From: Paenibacillus terrigena DSM 21567
GTDB taxonomy: Bacteria > Bacillota > Bacilli > Paenibacillales > Paenibacillaceae
DNA: 64,000 nt
NCBI RefSeq assembly: GCF_000374845.1
Contig: NZ_KB895419.1
Coordinates: 124,001 to 188,000 of the forward strand
Direction: 5' to 3'
Below the pieces are notes generated by a model. It saw nothing but the letters and a program-made list of their open reading frames with translations. It had not been told where the DNA came from and made no database searches. A program made the translations under genes and the position numbers. Below, one piece after another: positions 26,200 to 35,536 of this stretch (position 1 is its first letter; every line of letters begins with the position of its first letter).

Positions 26200-27137
26200 A
26201 ATATTATGCCGCGCATCCCGATAAACTCCCGCCAATTGATTTGACAGATCGTGTGATGGCGAAAGTGAGAAATTTACAGTCTTCCCCTAAGAGATTTCGC
26301 TCGATGAAGCGCTCTAGTGTATTGCTTACTGCGATTATTCTCACCCTTGTCGCTTCTGTTACAGCTTATGCGGCAGCAGAGTATATTCAAATTCGGAATG
26401 CGAAGGGTAAGGTTGTGATGCGAACCGCCCAATATTGGCCTCCACTACCCCCTGATCACAATCGTACGGTCCTATCAAGTTACGATGAACAAGTACGTGG
26501 AACGTTGAAGCAAGGACAATTGGTTGCATACTATATTGATAACCCAACGCTCAATGCTTACGATAGGAATCTCGTCAAGCTTGTCTATAAAAATGAGTTC
26601 AAGCATTACGATGATTACGTTCAAGAGATGAAGCGAACTTCGACGCCAAGGTTATTGCAGCCAGATCGACTGCCTAAAGGATATGAATTCAGCCTTGGAC
26701 AGGTCGTTCCAAGTTTTCTTTTTGGTGATGATCCAGAATACAAGGAATTATTAAATCGATTCATTGCCAGAGCTGAATCCTCTAAAGGGAAAGAAAAGCT
26801 ATTTACAGAAGAACTGGATTGGAAGACTTCAGGTACAGCTATGTTGATCTACCAGAAAGATGAGAATAACTACCTTTATTTAATTGCTTCGAAGGCGATT
26901 GGTAGTACAATGACTCAACCCAAAGGGGCTAAAGCTGAACAACTAACGATAGACGGACAAGATCTCATATATATTGATAATCGCAATCTAGATACGAAAG
27001 TAAGCGAGGGCAAGAATAAGATGGGCTGGTTCAACGAGAAGACGAACGTTGCTTACAACTTGTATGACTCCGCATCCAGCGATCTGACGAAACAAGATTT
27101 TATAGCCATGGCAAAAAGTATTATTGAGCATTCTTAA
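26160..27137 (+). CDS. Probable anti-sigma factor, single-pass membrane protein
   Basis: About 325 residues starting at GTG 26160, behind GGGAGGAGG inside the sigma gene. The short cytoplasmic N terminus carries HADLKYYAAHPDKLPPIDLTDRVMAKV. One membrane helix follows (about 57-78, VLLTAIILTLVASVTAYAAA) and then a large extracytoplasmic domain of unknown fold (DUF4367/DUF4179-like pattern, with RLPKGYEFSLGQV). Position and overlap with the ECF gene are the main evidence. The lack of a clear ZAS zinc motif (HxxxCxxC) means it would be an atypical anti-sigma factor. Confidence 0.72.
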   Translation: MDRPQPNDRHADLKYYAAHPDKLPPIDLTDRVMAKVRNLQSSPKRFRSMKRSSVLLTAIILTLVASVTAYAAAEYIQIRNAKGKVVMRTAQYWPPLPPDHNRTVLSSYDEQVRGTLKQGQLVAYYIDNPTLNAYDRNLVKLVYKNEFKHYDDYVQEMKRTSTPRLLQPDRLPKGYEFSLGQVVPSFLFGDDPEYKELLNRFIARAESSKGKEKLFTEELDWKTSGTAMLIYQKDENNYLYLIASKAIGSTMTQPKGAKAEQLTIDGQDLIYIDNRNLDTKVSEGKNKMGWFNEKTNVAYNLYDSASSDLTKQDFIAMAKSIIEHS

Positions 27138-27215
27138 TAGATTGAACGTGAACGCCAAGCGGATTGGGAGCGTGTTTTCTGGTAGGAAGTATCTCAACAT
27201 TAACAATCGTGAAGA

Positions 27216-27268
27216 ATAAAAAAGACTTCATCATCCGAATTCCCGGATGACGAAGTCTTCTTTTTTGC
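27216..27268. terminator. Bidirectional terminator between convergent genes
   Basis: GACTTC-A-TCATCCG pairs with CGGATGA-C-GAAGTC (27224-27257), flanked by an A-run on the left and a T-run on the right, so it can work on both strands. Confidence 0.9.
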
Positions 27269-27279
27269 CAACAATACTA

Positions 27280-28173
27280 TCACTGTACACTACTTTTTGC
27301 TGCAACCCTGGACCAATGCGGTGGACGTATAAGAGATGAAGGTAGCTTCGTTGCTGCATCTCCTCTAGCTGCATTGATCTGAGACTGTGTTAGGAATAGA
27401 CTCTCGCTTAAATTGGCACCACAAAGGTCAGTATCACGGAAATCGGCACCAATGAGATCCGCCTTGCGAAGATCAGCGCCTCGCAGGTCCGCTGCAATCA
27501 AATAAGCACCTCTTAAGTTCGCACCGATCAGATTCGTACCTCGGAGATTTGCACCCATGAGATCGGCTCCCCGGCCGACTTTCTTCGGATACCGCGGTGG
27601 ATTCTTAAGTTCACGGAGTGCTTCGGTTCTGACGAGTTCGCTAGTCTGAAGCAGCAATGCATTTACATCCATGCGATGTAAGGCAACATCCACTTTCATC
27701 AGATCGCTCCGGGTAAGCATCGTAAGTCGTTCCGTCTCTTCCAACATCGAACGAAGCTCTGGATGAATCGACCTAGCAGCAGGCAGCATTAACGCTTCAC
27801 TCAAATACCATAACAACTCGTGCAAATGCCACATTTTCGGGAATAACTCGAACATTTCTTTTGCAGTTTGCTTGTCCTGTCGCCAATCATTTCCTTCATA
27901 AGTCAGCTGTGAAATCTTCTGGCCGGCTCCGAAGCAATCGAATACCGTACATCCTCGAAATCCTAAATGAACTAGATTCGTATGAACCCCACACCGGAAA
28001 TCTTCTTGCAAATTGTGGCAGGGCTGCCCTGCACTTTTATCGATCGCGAAGTCAACTGACGCAGCAAAAGCCAGTGACACGCAGCACAATCCGAAGCAGT
28101 TCTCACAATCCGCTCGCAGCTGGGCGTTTCGCTCTTCGAGATTCGTAAGGGGATGATTTTGATTTTCTTTCAA
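27280..28173 (-). CDS. Pentapeptide-repeat protein with Cys-rich N-terminal region
   Basis: About 297 residues. The N-terminal third is rich in cysteine ([28 protein letters not shown]), possibly a metal site. A helical middle follows. Residues about 215-265 are pentapeptide repeats of the A(D/N)LXX type ([20 protein letters not shown] and onward) forming a short right-handed beta-helix. Such proteins often act as protein-binding modules; topoisomerase protection is known only for some and cannot be assumed. I place the start at TTG 28173 because AGAAGGAT is nine bases upstream; ATG 28197 has no ribosome site. It is divergent from the GH84 gene. Confidence 0.75.
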   Translation of the reverse strand: MKENQNHPLTNLEERNAQLRADCENCFGLCCVSLAFAASVDFAIDKSAGQPCHNLQEDFRCGVHTNLVHLGFRGCTVFDCFGAGQKISQLTYEGNDWRQDKQTAKEMFELFPKMWHLHELLWYLSEALMLPAARSIHPELRSMLEETERLTMLTRSDLMKVDVALHRMDVNALLLQTSELVRTEALRELKNPPRYPKKVGRGADLMGANLRGTNLIGANLRGAYLIAADLRGADLRKADLIGADFRDTDLCGANLSESLFLTQSQINAARGDAATKLPSSLIRPPHWSRVAAKSSVQ

Positions 28174-28284
28174 GGCCGATATCCTTCTTTCCGTCATCTA
28201 ATTTCTATAGGATACAATAGTTATTTTCATGTCGTCAATTGTTCGATTTGCGCATTCTCTTTAACAGTGACCTGGTCATATTTG

Positions 28285-28312
28285 TTGACATGTTTGTTAG
28301 GTATGTTATATT
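28285..28312 (+). promoter_or_regulatory. Sigma-A promoter of the GH84 gene
   Basis: A perfect TTGACA (28285-28290) and TATATT (28307-28312) with a 16-base spacer lie 38 bases upstream of the chosen start. Confidence 0.75.
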
Positions 28313-28350
28313 ATTCCTGTCAAAATCACGGCAGGGAGAAGAGGACAGCG

Positions 28351-30957
28351 ATGATGAAACATAAGAATGAAGCTTTAAGCAAGCAATATTCAATTTTCCC
28401 AGTTCCACAAGAAGTGAATGAGCTTGGGGGTGAAACCCGACTCACAGATCGCATTCATATCATTGCCCAAGAAGGATTGAAAGAGGCAACGCTGCCTACA
28501 CTGCAAGAATTGTTAATTCAACTTGGCTACAAGTTTACGGTATCCGATACATTCGAAGACCATGTAACGAATATATACCTTACGACACAAGGGATGCTGA
28601 ACGACACGCTATTGAAGACGCACCTGTATGCAGGTACTTTGGAAGCGTTATCTCATAAAGAAGGATACAGCCTCATCGTTCATGGCGTTTCTTCTATTAG
28701 TCAAATTGCCATTATCGGGCATGATGCCGATGGAGTTCATTATGGTGTTGTGACCTTAAATCAGATCTTAAGCCAGGTGCCTAACCGCACCGTCCATCAT
28801 ATGAGCATTACAGACTATCCTGAAATTTTATATCGTGGCTATATCGAAGGCTTCTACGGGTACCCTTGGAGTCATGAAGATCGTATCGATCTGATGAAAT
28901 TCGGCGGTGCTCAGAAGCTGAACACCTATATTTATGCGCCGAAGGATGATCCGTATCATCGCAAGAGCTGGAGAGACTTATACCCAGCAGGGAAAGCGCA
29001 GGAAATTGCGGAACTCGCAGCTGCAGGACACCGGAATAACTTGAATTTCGTATGGACCATCCATCCAGGTGATTCGATCGACCTTGCGCTTGAAGAAGAT
29101 TTCCAATCATGCATCATCAAATTAGAGCAGCTCTACAGTCTTGGCGTACGTCAGTTCGGCGTGTTGTTCGATGATCTCGTTGGCATTCCGAATGGACCTC
29201 AGCAAGCGGAATTCATCAACCGAATCGATACGGAATTTATCAAGTCAAAAGGCGATATTCGACCGCTCCTCACGGTTGGTACGCGATATTGCGAAGCTTG
29301 GGGACCGTCTATGACAGAATATCTGAAACCTTTCGTTGAGATTCTTCATGATGATGTAGAGGTCATGTGGACTGGGGCTGCGACGATGTCCAATATATCG
29401 AGAGAACAATATGATTCACCGAAACGAACAATCGGATCAGACAAGAATCTTTCCGTATGGTGGAATTACCCGGTCAATGATTACTGCGACAACAAAATCT
29501 TGATGGGTAAAATAGAAAATGTAAGCTCGGATCTAGATAATGTAAACGGTTTTTTCTCAAACCCGATGAATCAAGCACAAGCTTCCAAGCAAGCACTGTT
29601 CTGCATCGCGGATCATAACTGGAACACGGATGCATTCAATTGTGATCTAAGCTTCTCCGCTTCCTTCAAGGCGCTTGCTCCCGAAGTCGCAGAAGATCTT
29701 GAAATTTTCGCTTCGAACAGCTGTTATTTGCTCGATGATGGAGGTGTAAGCGGCGACTTTCTATTCGACGAGAGCTGGATGCTTAAGGATGATATCCGTG
29801 CGGTCAAAGAAGGCATGGTGCAAGGAGCTGACGTAAGTATGGCAGCGAACAGACTTCTGGCGCAGTTCAATCGTATGGAGGGTGCCGTTGATAACATCCG
29901 GGCAAAATGTCTTAATGCAAATTTGCTAGAGGAATTGGCTCCTTTCTTAGAAGCTTTCCACCGTATGGCACGTGCCGCGCAACAAGTGGTTCATGCAATC
30001 ATCTCCATGCATACAGGTAACCTTCAAGCGATGGAAACGCAGCATGAATCAGCGTTAGCACTACTGAGTTCAATGGAAGAATGCAAGGTCAACCGCCTGA
30101 AGGAAGGGGTTCCGACTGATTTTACAGTGGATGTTGGAACACATGTAATCAAGCCATTTATTACGGATATGGTCGTCTTGACAGCCGTTGCTGCTGGAAC
30201 AGAACAGATGAAGGTACAACCGACCTACGATATGAAAAATATTGCGTTGAGTTCGCTTGGCGTTACAGCGATAGCTTCGAGCAGTGCAAACGATAGCGAA
30301 ATTGCAGAAAAGGTAATTACAGGGGCGATTGCGGGCGGCAAATGGTGTTCGACAGAGCTTCGACCGCATTTGACGATTGATTTGCAACATCCTCAGACGA
30401 TCAAGCAATATCGGATTATTAATTGTGGTCATCCAGAGGCCAGAGAGACACCATTCTGGAATACAAGGCAGGCACAAATTCTGGCTAGCAATGACGGTAA
30501 GAACTTCACAATGATAGATGAAATTCTGGATAACAAGGAACATACGATTAATCGCATTCTCTTGCAAGAAGTGACAGCCAGATACATTCGATTACAGATT
30601 ATTGAGCCGGCGCAAATCAGCATAGATGGCAGCGGACATACACGGATTTATGCGTTTGAATTATTCGATGAGCGCTATCCAGAGTTGTCGGATAAAGTGT
30701 TAAGTTCTGATGTGCAGATTGAACCATCAGGTATAATCACGATACAGCATGTGAAAGAAGGGGACGTTGTTTCCCTATATCCTTCTCTTACGGCAGATAC
30801 GCCGCTCGCCACATCCGAAGAAGTGACGGTGGGTTCTACTTCTGTTAAGTTTGAAGGCGTATCACTAACCACCTTGGATTATCGAGTGTTCGTAGAGAGA
30901 ACAACCAGAAACCATCTTCCAAGTGTTCGAACATCGAAAGGCTATACAATGAACTAA
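28351..30957 (+). CDS. GH84 beta-N-acetylglucosaminidase with C-terminal F5/8-type domain
   Basis: An 868-residue glycoside hydrolase starting at ATG 28351 behind AGGGAGAAGAGG. The N-terminal beta domain is followed by the GH84 barrel: YRGYIEGFYGYPWSHEDR, NTYIYAPKDDPYHR, and the catalytic Asp pair in FGVLFDDLVG (about 271-280). A helical region comes next, then a discoidin/CBM32-like domain (about 625-775). No signal peptide is present, so it may act on intracellular N-acetylglucosamine conjugates, unlike the secreted clostridial homologues. An in-frame upstream start would add a hydrophobic stretch but would run through the promoter, so I reject it. Confidence 0.88.
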   Translation: MMKHKNEALSKQYSIFPVPQEVNELGGETRLTDRIHIIAQEGLKEATLPTLQELLIQLGYKFTVSDTFEDHVTNIYLTTQGMLNDTLLKTHLYAGTLEALSHKEGYSLIVHGVSSISQIAIIGHDADGVHYGVVTLNQILSQVPNRTVHHMSITDYPEILYRGYIEGFYGYPWSHEDRIDLMKFGGAQKLNTYIYAPKDDPYHRKSWRDLYPAGKAQEIAELAAAGHRNNLNFVWTIHPGDSIDLALEEDFQSCIIKLEQLYSLGVRQFGVLFDDLVGIPNGPQQAEFINRIDTEFIKSKGDIRPLLTVGTRYCEAWGPSMTEYLKPFVEILHDDVEVMWTGAATMSNISREQYDSPKRTIGSDKNLSVWWNYPVNDYCDNKILMGKIENVSSDLDNVNGFFSNPMNQAQASKQALFCIADHNWNTDAFNCDLSFSASFKALAPEVAEDLEIFASNSCYLLDDGGVSGDFLFDESWMLKDDIRAVKEGMVQGADVSMAANRLLAQFNRMEGAVDNIRAKCLNANLLEELAPFLEAFHRMARAAQQVVHAIISMHTGNLQAMETQHESALALLSSMEECKVNRLKEGVPTDFTVDVGTHVIKPFITDMVVLTAVAAGTEQMKVQPTYDMKNIALSSLGVTAIASSSANDSEIAEKVITGAIAGGKWCSTELRPHLTIDLQHPQTIKQYRIINCGHPEARETPFWNTRQAQILASNDGKNFTMIDEILDNKEHTINRILLQEVTARYIRLQIIEPAQISIDGSGHTRIYAFELFDERYPELSDKVLSSDVQIEPSGIITIQHVKEGDVVSLYPSLTADTPLATSEEVTVGSTSVKFEGVSLTTLDYRVFVERTTRNHLPSVRTSKGYTMN

Positions 30958-30968
30958 GTTCGATATAG

Positions 30969-31015
30969 ATCCCAGTCCCATTCGATTATGCGTGGACTGG
31001 GATTCTCATATTTTC
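30969..31015 (+). terminator. Terminator after the GH84 gene
   Basis: ATCCCAGTCC and GGACTGGGAT form a perfect ten-base-pair stem, with a T-rich tail. Confidence 0.8.
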
Positions 31016-31081
31016 CAAAGGATGCACTTTATTGTATAATTTGTGGTATTCACGAGTCTACTTCATTTAAGGAGAATGGTT

Positions 31082-31360
31082 ATGTGCCGGAACATAAAAA
31101 CGTTATTTAACTTCGATCCACCTGCGACGGAGGATGAAATTCAAGCGGCTGCATTACAATTTGTACGTAAGCTTTCGGGATATAACAGCCCGTCCAAGGC
31201 CAATGAAGAAGCCTTTAATCGTGCAATTGTTGAAGTATCTGAATCAGCCAAGAAGCTATTAGAGTCGCTCGTTACACAAGCTGAACCACGCAACCGTGAG
31301 ACGGAACTTGAACGAGCGCGTGAACGTAACACGAGACGATTTGGTACATCAGGCAACTAA
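31082..31360 (+). CDS. DUF2277 family small protein
   Basis: A 92-residue protein starting MCRNIKTLFNFDPPATEDEI at ATG 31082 (ribosome site AAGGAGA). The MCRNI-x-x-L-x-N-F/Y-P-P start and the RKLSGYNSPSKANEEAFNRAI core are typical of DUF2277. Family members are small cytoplasmic proteins of unknown function. It is monocistronic, with its own strong terminator. Confidence 0.85.
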   Translation: MCRNIKTLFNFDPPATEDEIQAAALQFVRKLSGYNSPSKANEEAFNRAIVEVSESAKKLLESLVTQAEPRNRETELERARERNTRRFGTSGN

Positions 31361-31409
31361 TTCTTTAGTTTCTAAAGTTTATTTCGTCGGATTTCACACG
31401 AAAATACAG

Positions 31410-31452
31410 CGCCATTCGATTTTTTTCATCGAATGGCGTTTCTTTTTTTTAT
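31410..31452 (+). terminator. Terminator after the DUF2277 gene
   Basis: CGCCATTCGAT and ATCGAATGGCG form a perfect eleven-base-pair stem with a long T tail. Confidence 0.92.
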
Positions 31453-31555
31453 AAAAAGAAGGAAATTGGCATCGAAAGTCGAATCTTACAGCCTGACGTC
31501 GTAATTTTTTTGGTAAATAACGGCGAATACATCTACGAAAGGAGTAACTAATACA

Positions 31556-32056
31556 TTGAAGAAGCTGCTAATCACAATGCTCTCGGCTGCTATCCTGTTT
31601 GGTGCAAGTGCTGGAACCATGTATGCGTCGGAAAAGCCTGATCTCAAGGTTGCAGTCAACGAAGTGATAGGAACCCCTTACAAATGGGGTGGTACGACAA
31701 CGGAGGGGTTCGATTGCTCCGGGTTCATCTTGCATATTTTTAACCAATTCAAGATTGAACTGCCTCGTACATCCAAAGATCAATCCTTGTTCGGTACATT
31801 GGTGGAACAAGTGGACTTGATACCGGGTGATCTTGTTTTCTTCAACACGGACGGTAAAGGGGTATCCCATGCTGGTATCTATTTAGGTGACGATCAATTT
31901 GCTCATTCCTCAAGTTCGAAAGGGGTTATCATCAGTAAATTATCCGATACCTATTATAAACAGCGTTATACGGGTGCTCGTCGCGTGATTGCGGAACCTA
32001 TTAACCTTACGTTGGTGGAACCGACACAAGTACAAGCTGAAGTGCCGATTAAGTAA
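31556..32056 (+). CDS. NlpC/P60 family cell-wall hydrolase
   Basis: A 166-residue secreted cysteine peptidase acting on peptidoglycan stem peptides. A signal peptide ends near MYASE. The NlpC/P60 domain fills the rest: YKWGGTTTEGFDCSGF with the catalytic Cys, GDLVFFN, and SHAGIYLG with the catalytic His. There is no separate wall-binding domain. It uses a TTG start with AAAGGAG upstream. A TVP38-type membrane gene follows by eight bases. Confidence 0.88.
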   Translation: MKKLLITMLSAAILFGASAGTMYASEKPDLKVAVNEVIGTPYKWGGTTTEGFDCSGFILHIFNQFKIELPRTSKDQSLFGTLVEQVDLIPGDLVFFNTDGKGVSHAGIYLGDDQFAHSSSSKGVIISKLSDTYYKQRYTGARRVIAEPINLTLVEPTQVQAEVPIK

Positions 32057-32064
32057 TCTTACTT

Positions 32065-32691
32065 ATGAAGTACAGGAAGTGGATTGTAGCATTGATCAAT
32101 ATCTTGGTTCTATCGCTGATCTGGTTGGATCGAGACCAGTTGTTCAGCTGGATCGCATCCGATCAAGATCGAAACCCTATGATCATGATATTGATTTTGA
32201 CCATTATTGCAGCGGTCCCAGGAATACCGTATGGGATTGTTGGGGGTATTGTTGGAGCGAAGTACGGGATTATTGAGGGCAGTATATACAACTTGATCAT
32301 TTCTTCTCTCGCAGCTGCCGCGATTTACGGGGTAACGAGATATTTATTACAATCCTGGGGAAGGGCTCTTCTGGCAAAATCGAATATGATCGAACGATGC
32401 AATCGAATGATTCATAACCATCTGTTCTGGTCACTAATCATTGCGCGAATGATACCGGTTCTCCCCGCGGTTGCAATTAATATCTATGCCGGTGTGTTTC
32501 GTATTCCATTTGGTACATTTATTATGACAACGTTCATTGGTAAAATTCCGATCATGGTCGTATACGCCTATGTGGGGGATAATCTATGGTCAGGTGCTTA
32601 TCAATGGGTCATGGTCATTGCGATTTACCTTGGTTTCCTAACCATTGTATATTCGATATACAAGTTGTTTCTCATGCGTAGATCATCATGA
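32065..32691 (+). CDS. TVP38/TMEM64 (DedA-superfamily) membrane protein
   Basis: A 208-residue multi-pass protein. The conserved re-entrant motif PGIPYGIVGGIVGAKYG lies near residues 51-67, and a second half carries ARMIPVLPAVAINIYAGVFRIPFGTFI. Members of the family are implicated in lipid scrambling across membranes. It begins eight bases after the NlpC/P60 stop without a clear ribosome site, so translation may be coupled. A terminator follows directly. Confidence 0.82.
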   Translation: MKYRKWIVALINILVLSLIWLDRDQLFSWIASDQDRNPMIMILILTIIAAVPGIPYGIVGGIVGAKYGIIEGSIYNLIISSLAAAAIYGVTRYLLQSWGRALLAKSNMIERCNRMIHNHLFWSLIIARMIPVLPAVAINIYAGVFRIPFGTFIMTTFIGKIPIMVVYAYVGDNLWSGAYQWVMVIAIYLGFLTIVYSIYKLFLMRRSS

Positions 32692-32715
32692 AATCACCCT
32701 TCGGGGTGATTTTTT
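32692..32715 (+). terminator. Terminator after the TVP38-type gene
   Basis: AATCACCC and GGGTGATT pair around a short TTCG-type loop, followed by six Ts. Confidence 0.88.
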
Positions 32716-32784
32716 GTTTCCGAAGAATCGTAGTTTACAACAATAGGAGTCTTTTGCTATTATAATAAACAATATTCAAACGCG

Positions 32785-33060
32785 ATGACGAGAAGAGTAA
32801 GGGAAGACGTTCTTGTACAGAGAGCTCCGGCAGCTGAGAAGGAGCAAAGAACCATTCCCCGAACCAAGCCTCTGAGCAGCATACCGGAACCTGTAGGGGA
32901 TGGTGTGACGGGAGCTCCCGTTACAGAGCTAGAGTATAAGCATCGCTTGCAATGCCGTACTTGAAGAGGTTAATATGGCGACATATTAATGAACCTGGGG
33001 TGGTACCACGAAAATTTCGTCCCCAAGACAGAGGTCTTGGAGGTGAAGTTTTTTTTATTT
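32785..33060 (+). promoter_or_regulatory. T-box riboswitch, probable glutamine specifier
   Basis: The leader carries the standard T-box pieces: the AGAGAG motif with its distal stem (about 32818-32846), CUCUGAGC, and the T-box sequence ending GGGTGGTACCACG (about 32998-33010). An intrinsic terminator follows, CCAAGAC with GTCTTGG and a run of eight Ts (about 33022-33058). By comparison with known leaders the specifier codon in GAACCAAGCC is CAA (32865-32867), which reads glutamine and matches the downstream gene. Uncharged tRNA-Gln would favour the antiterminator and switch glnS on. The gap between 32692 and 33098 is otherwise explained by this leader and its promoter. Confidence 0.92.
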
Positions 33061-33098
33061 TTATGGCCACAATTACAGTTCATTAGGAGGCGTCCACC

Positions 33099-34778
33099 AT
33101 GGATCATGAGAATAGTCATTTAACCGAAAATTATTTATATAAACTGATCAGCGAGGAGCTAGAGAAGGACACCTTTGGCAGGGAGATGTGTACGCGGTTT
33201 CCGCCAGAACCTAATGGCTATCTTCATATCGGAAGCGCCTACGCGATCCATACGAATCATACGATGGCTAAGAAGTTTAACGGGACATTTCATCTGCGCT
33301 TTGACGATACGAATCCACTGAAAGAAGATCTTAAGTATGTGAATGCAATTATCGAGGATATCAAGTGGCTCGGCTACGATCCCGGAGAACACATCTATTA
33401 TGGATCAGATTATTCGGATGAATTCTATAACGCTGCAGTTACATTGATCAAGCAAGGGAAGGCTTATGTCTGTGATTTGTCACCGGATGAGATGAGAGAA
33501 TACCGTGGGACTTTGACGGAATCTGGTAAGAACAGCCCTTACCGAGACCGCTCCGTCGAAGAGAATTTGGAGCTATTCCTGCATATGAAACAAGGAGTTT
33601 ATCCAGCGTCTGCCAAGGTCCTCCGCGCTAAAATCGATATGAAGTCCCCGAATCTGACGATGCGGGATCCCGTCATTTATCGAATTATCCATGCAGCACA
33701 TTATCGAACAGGGAATGACTGGTGCATTTATCCGATGTACGATTTTGCGCATCCGATTCAAGACGCGATTGAAGGAATTACGTATTCGTTATGCTCCCTG
33801 GAATTCAGAGATCATCGACCGTTATACGAATGGGTCTTGCATGAGCTCAAGCTTCCAGAGCCTCCGCGACAAAGGGAATTCGGCCGATTGAATTTAACGG
33901 GTGTCGTGACGAGCAAACGGTTCTTAAGACAGCTCGTTGAAGGAGGCCATGTCGACGGATGGGATGATCCCAGGCTTCCTACGATTCGAGGGTTCAGAAG
34001 GAGAGGCTTCACGCCGGATAGTATTCGAAGCTTCATTGAGGAAATTGGCAGCATCCGTGCGTATAGTACCGTGGACATTTCACTGTTGGATCACTGTCTC
34101 AGACAGGATCTGAAGGACAAAACGAATAGCGTTATGGCTGTTCTGCAACCTCTGAAGGTCGTGATTACCAATTACCCGGAGGATGGGCTCGAATGGTTAT
34201 CGATTGAGAATAACAGTGAAAATGAATCACTCGGAAGAAGGGAAGTACCATTCTCTCGAACGATTTATATTGAACGGAGTGATTTCATGGAGAACCCTCC
34301 GAAAGGCTTCCATCGACTAACCCTGAATGCCGAGGTAAGACTGAAAGGCGCATACTTCATCACATGTGAGGAAGTCATTAAGGACGCCAATACCGGAGAA
34401 ATCACGGAACTCCACTGCACGTATGACCCGCTTACGAAGAGCGGCACAGGGTTCACGGGCCGTAAGGTTAAAGGGACCATTCATTGGGTTTCAGCGGATC
34501 ATGCGGTAACGGCAGATGTTCACTTATATGAGAAGCTACTGTTGGATCAAGTTGCGGCTCAGGATGATGAGGGGGATTGGACCGATCGAGTGAATCCCGA
34601 ATCACTCGTGATCGTGCAAGATGCTAAGATAGAATCGTCTATCGCAGAAGCTCTTCCGGAACAAAAATTTCAATTCTTCCGCCATGGATATTTCAGCGTT
34701 GATCCAAGATATACAACGGCCGATCGAATCGTATTTAACCGAATTGTACCGTTGAAGGACTCGTGGAACAAGCGATAA
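33099..34778 (+). CDS. glnS: Glutamine--tRNA ligase
   Basis: A 559-residue class I synthetase of GlnRS type. The ATP-binding motifs are PPEPNGYLHIGSAYAIH (HIGH equivalent, about residue 42) and VVTSKRFL (KMSKS equivalent, near 271). The GlnRS-specific GGHVDGWDDPRLPTIRGFRRRG and the C-terminal anticodon-binding beta barrels are present. The family more often has MSKR where this has TSKR. Most Firmicutes make Gln-tRNA by the GatCAB route, so a free-standing GlnRS is notable here. The ribosome site is AGGAGGCG. A T-box precedes it. Confidence 0.95.
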   Translation: MDHENSHLTENYLYKLISEELEKDTFGREMCTRFPPEPNGYLHIGSAYAIHTNHTMAKKFNGTFHLRFDDTNPLKEDLKYVNAIIEDIKWLGYDPGEHIYYGSDYSDEFYNAAVTLIKQGKAYVCDLSPDEMREYRGTLTESGKNSPYRDRSVEENLELFLHMKQGVYPASAKVLRAKIDMKSPNLTMRDPVIYRIIHAAHYRTGNDWCIYPMYDFAHPIQDAIEGITYSLCSLEFRDHRPLYEWVLHELKLPEPPRQREFGRLNLTGVVTSKRFLRQLVEGGHVDGWDDPRLPTIRGFRRRGFTPDSIRSFIEEIGSIRAYSTVDISLLDHCLRQDLKDKTNSVMAVLQPLKVVITNYPEDGLEWLSIENNSENESLGRREVPFSRTIYIERSDFMENPPKGFHRLTLNAEVRLKGAYFITCEEVIKDANTGEITELHCTYDPLTKSGTGFTGRKVKGTIHWVSADHAVTADVHLYEKLLLDQVAAQDDEGDWTDRVNPESLVIVQDAKIESSIAEALPEQKFQFFRHGYFSVDPRYTTADRIVFNRIVPLKDSWNKR

Positions 34779-34873
34779 GGCTGATCTCAATGGACTATTC
34801 GGATGAGACTTTTCGAACAGAAGTGGAGTATCATCAAGCCGCGTTTTCCAATAGTACGATAGTTCTTGTTATC

Positions 34874-34911
34874 CCGATTCGATGGATATTTCCGTGAATC
34901 GGTTTTTTTAT
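34874..34911 (+). terminator. Terminator after glnS
   Basis: CCGATTC and GAATCGG pair around a fifteen-base loop, followed by seven Ts. Confidence 0.8.
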
Positions 34912-34967
34912 TGTAATCCCATAATGAGGGAAAGAATAGGGGTATGGTGTATCCTTTTCATTTTATT

Positions 34968-34996
34968 TGAAACTATTTCACACGCCCGACAGTCTA
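34968..34996 (+). promoter_or_regulatory. ECF-type promoter, probably autoregulatory
   Basis: TGAAAC (34968-34973) followed after 17 bases by AGTCTA (34991-34996) closely matches ECF promoters of the TGAAAC-N16/17-CGTCTA type. It lies directly upstream of an ECF sigma gene. Confidence 0.6.
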
Positions 34997-35029
34997 ACTA
35001 TCGCTAACGTCATTAAAGAGGTGAACAAT

Positions 35030-35536
35030 GTGAATACGAAGATAACTGAACAAGAGTTCGGTGAACGTATAGAAGCCTGTAAAGAAAAAATGTATCGGTT
35101 CGCTTATTGCTATGTGAAGAATGAACAGGAAGCGCTGGATATTGTATCGGAAGCAACATATAAAGCTTTTTTAGCCTATAAAAGAATGAAGAATCCAGAA
35201 TACTTTGAGAGCTGGATGGGGCGAATTGTCATCAACTGCGCGTTGGACCATATCCGTCGGAACAAGAAAGTCACCTATCTTGAGGACAATCAGGTTGAAT
35301 TTGCAGCCAAAGAAAACGCAGTATCACTTGAAGATAAGATGGATTTGTATGATGCGCTGGATCAACTGGATCCGGAAGATCGAGCCATAATTATTCTCAA
35401 AATTTTTGAAGATCAGCGATTTAAGGATATGGCGGGCGTATTATCGATGCCGGAGAACACGGTCAAAACGAAGTTTTACCGGATTATTGAGAAGCTCAAG
35501 AAAAATCTCATAAGAAAAGAGGTAGACGCCCTATGA
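35030..35536 (+). CDS. ECF RNA polymerase sigma factor (SigV/SigM-like)
   Basis: A 168-residue ECF sigma factor, start GTG 35030 behind AGAGGTGAAC; an upstream in-frame TTG at 34967 lies in the promoter. Region 2 is visible in YRFAYCYVKNEQEALDIVSEATYKAFLAYKRM and ESWMGRIVINCALDHIRRNKK. Region 4 is visible in RAIIILKIFEDQRFKDMAGVLSMPENTVKTKFYR. It overlaps the start of the membrane anti-sigma gene by four bases (ATGA), the usual arrangement. Confidence 0.9.
   Translation: MNTKITEQEFGERIEACKEKMYRFAYCYVKNEQEALDIVSEATYKAFLAYKRMKNPEYFESWMGRIVINCALDHIRRNKKVTYLEDNQVEFAAKENAVSLEDKMDLYDALDQLDPEDRAIIILKIFEDQRFKDMAGVLSMPENTVKTKFYRIIEKLKKNLIRKEVDAL

Noticed and set aside
28153-28350. Upstream extension of the GH84 gene adding a hydrophobic N terminus
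   Set aside because: It runs through a good TTGACA/TATATT promoter and over the start of the divergent pentapeptide gene; ATG 28351 has a proper ribosome site.
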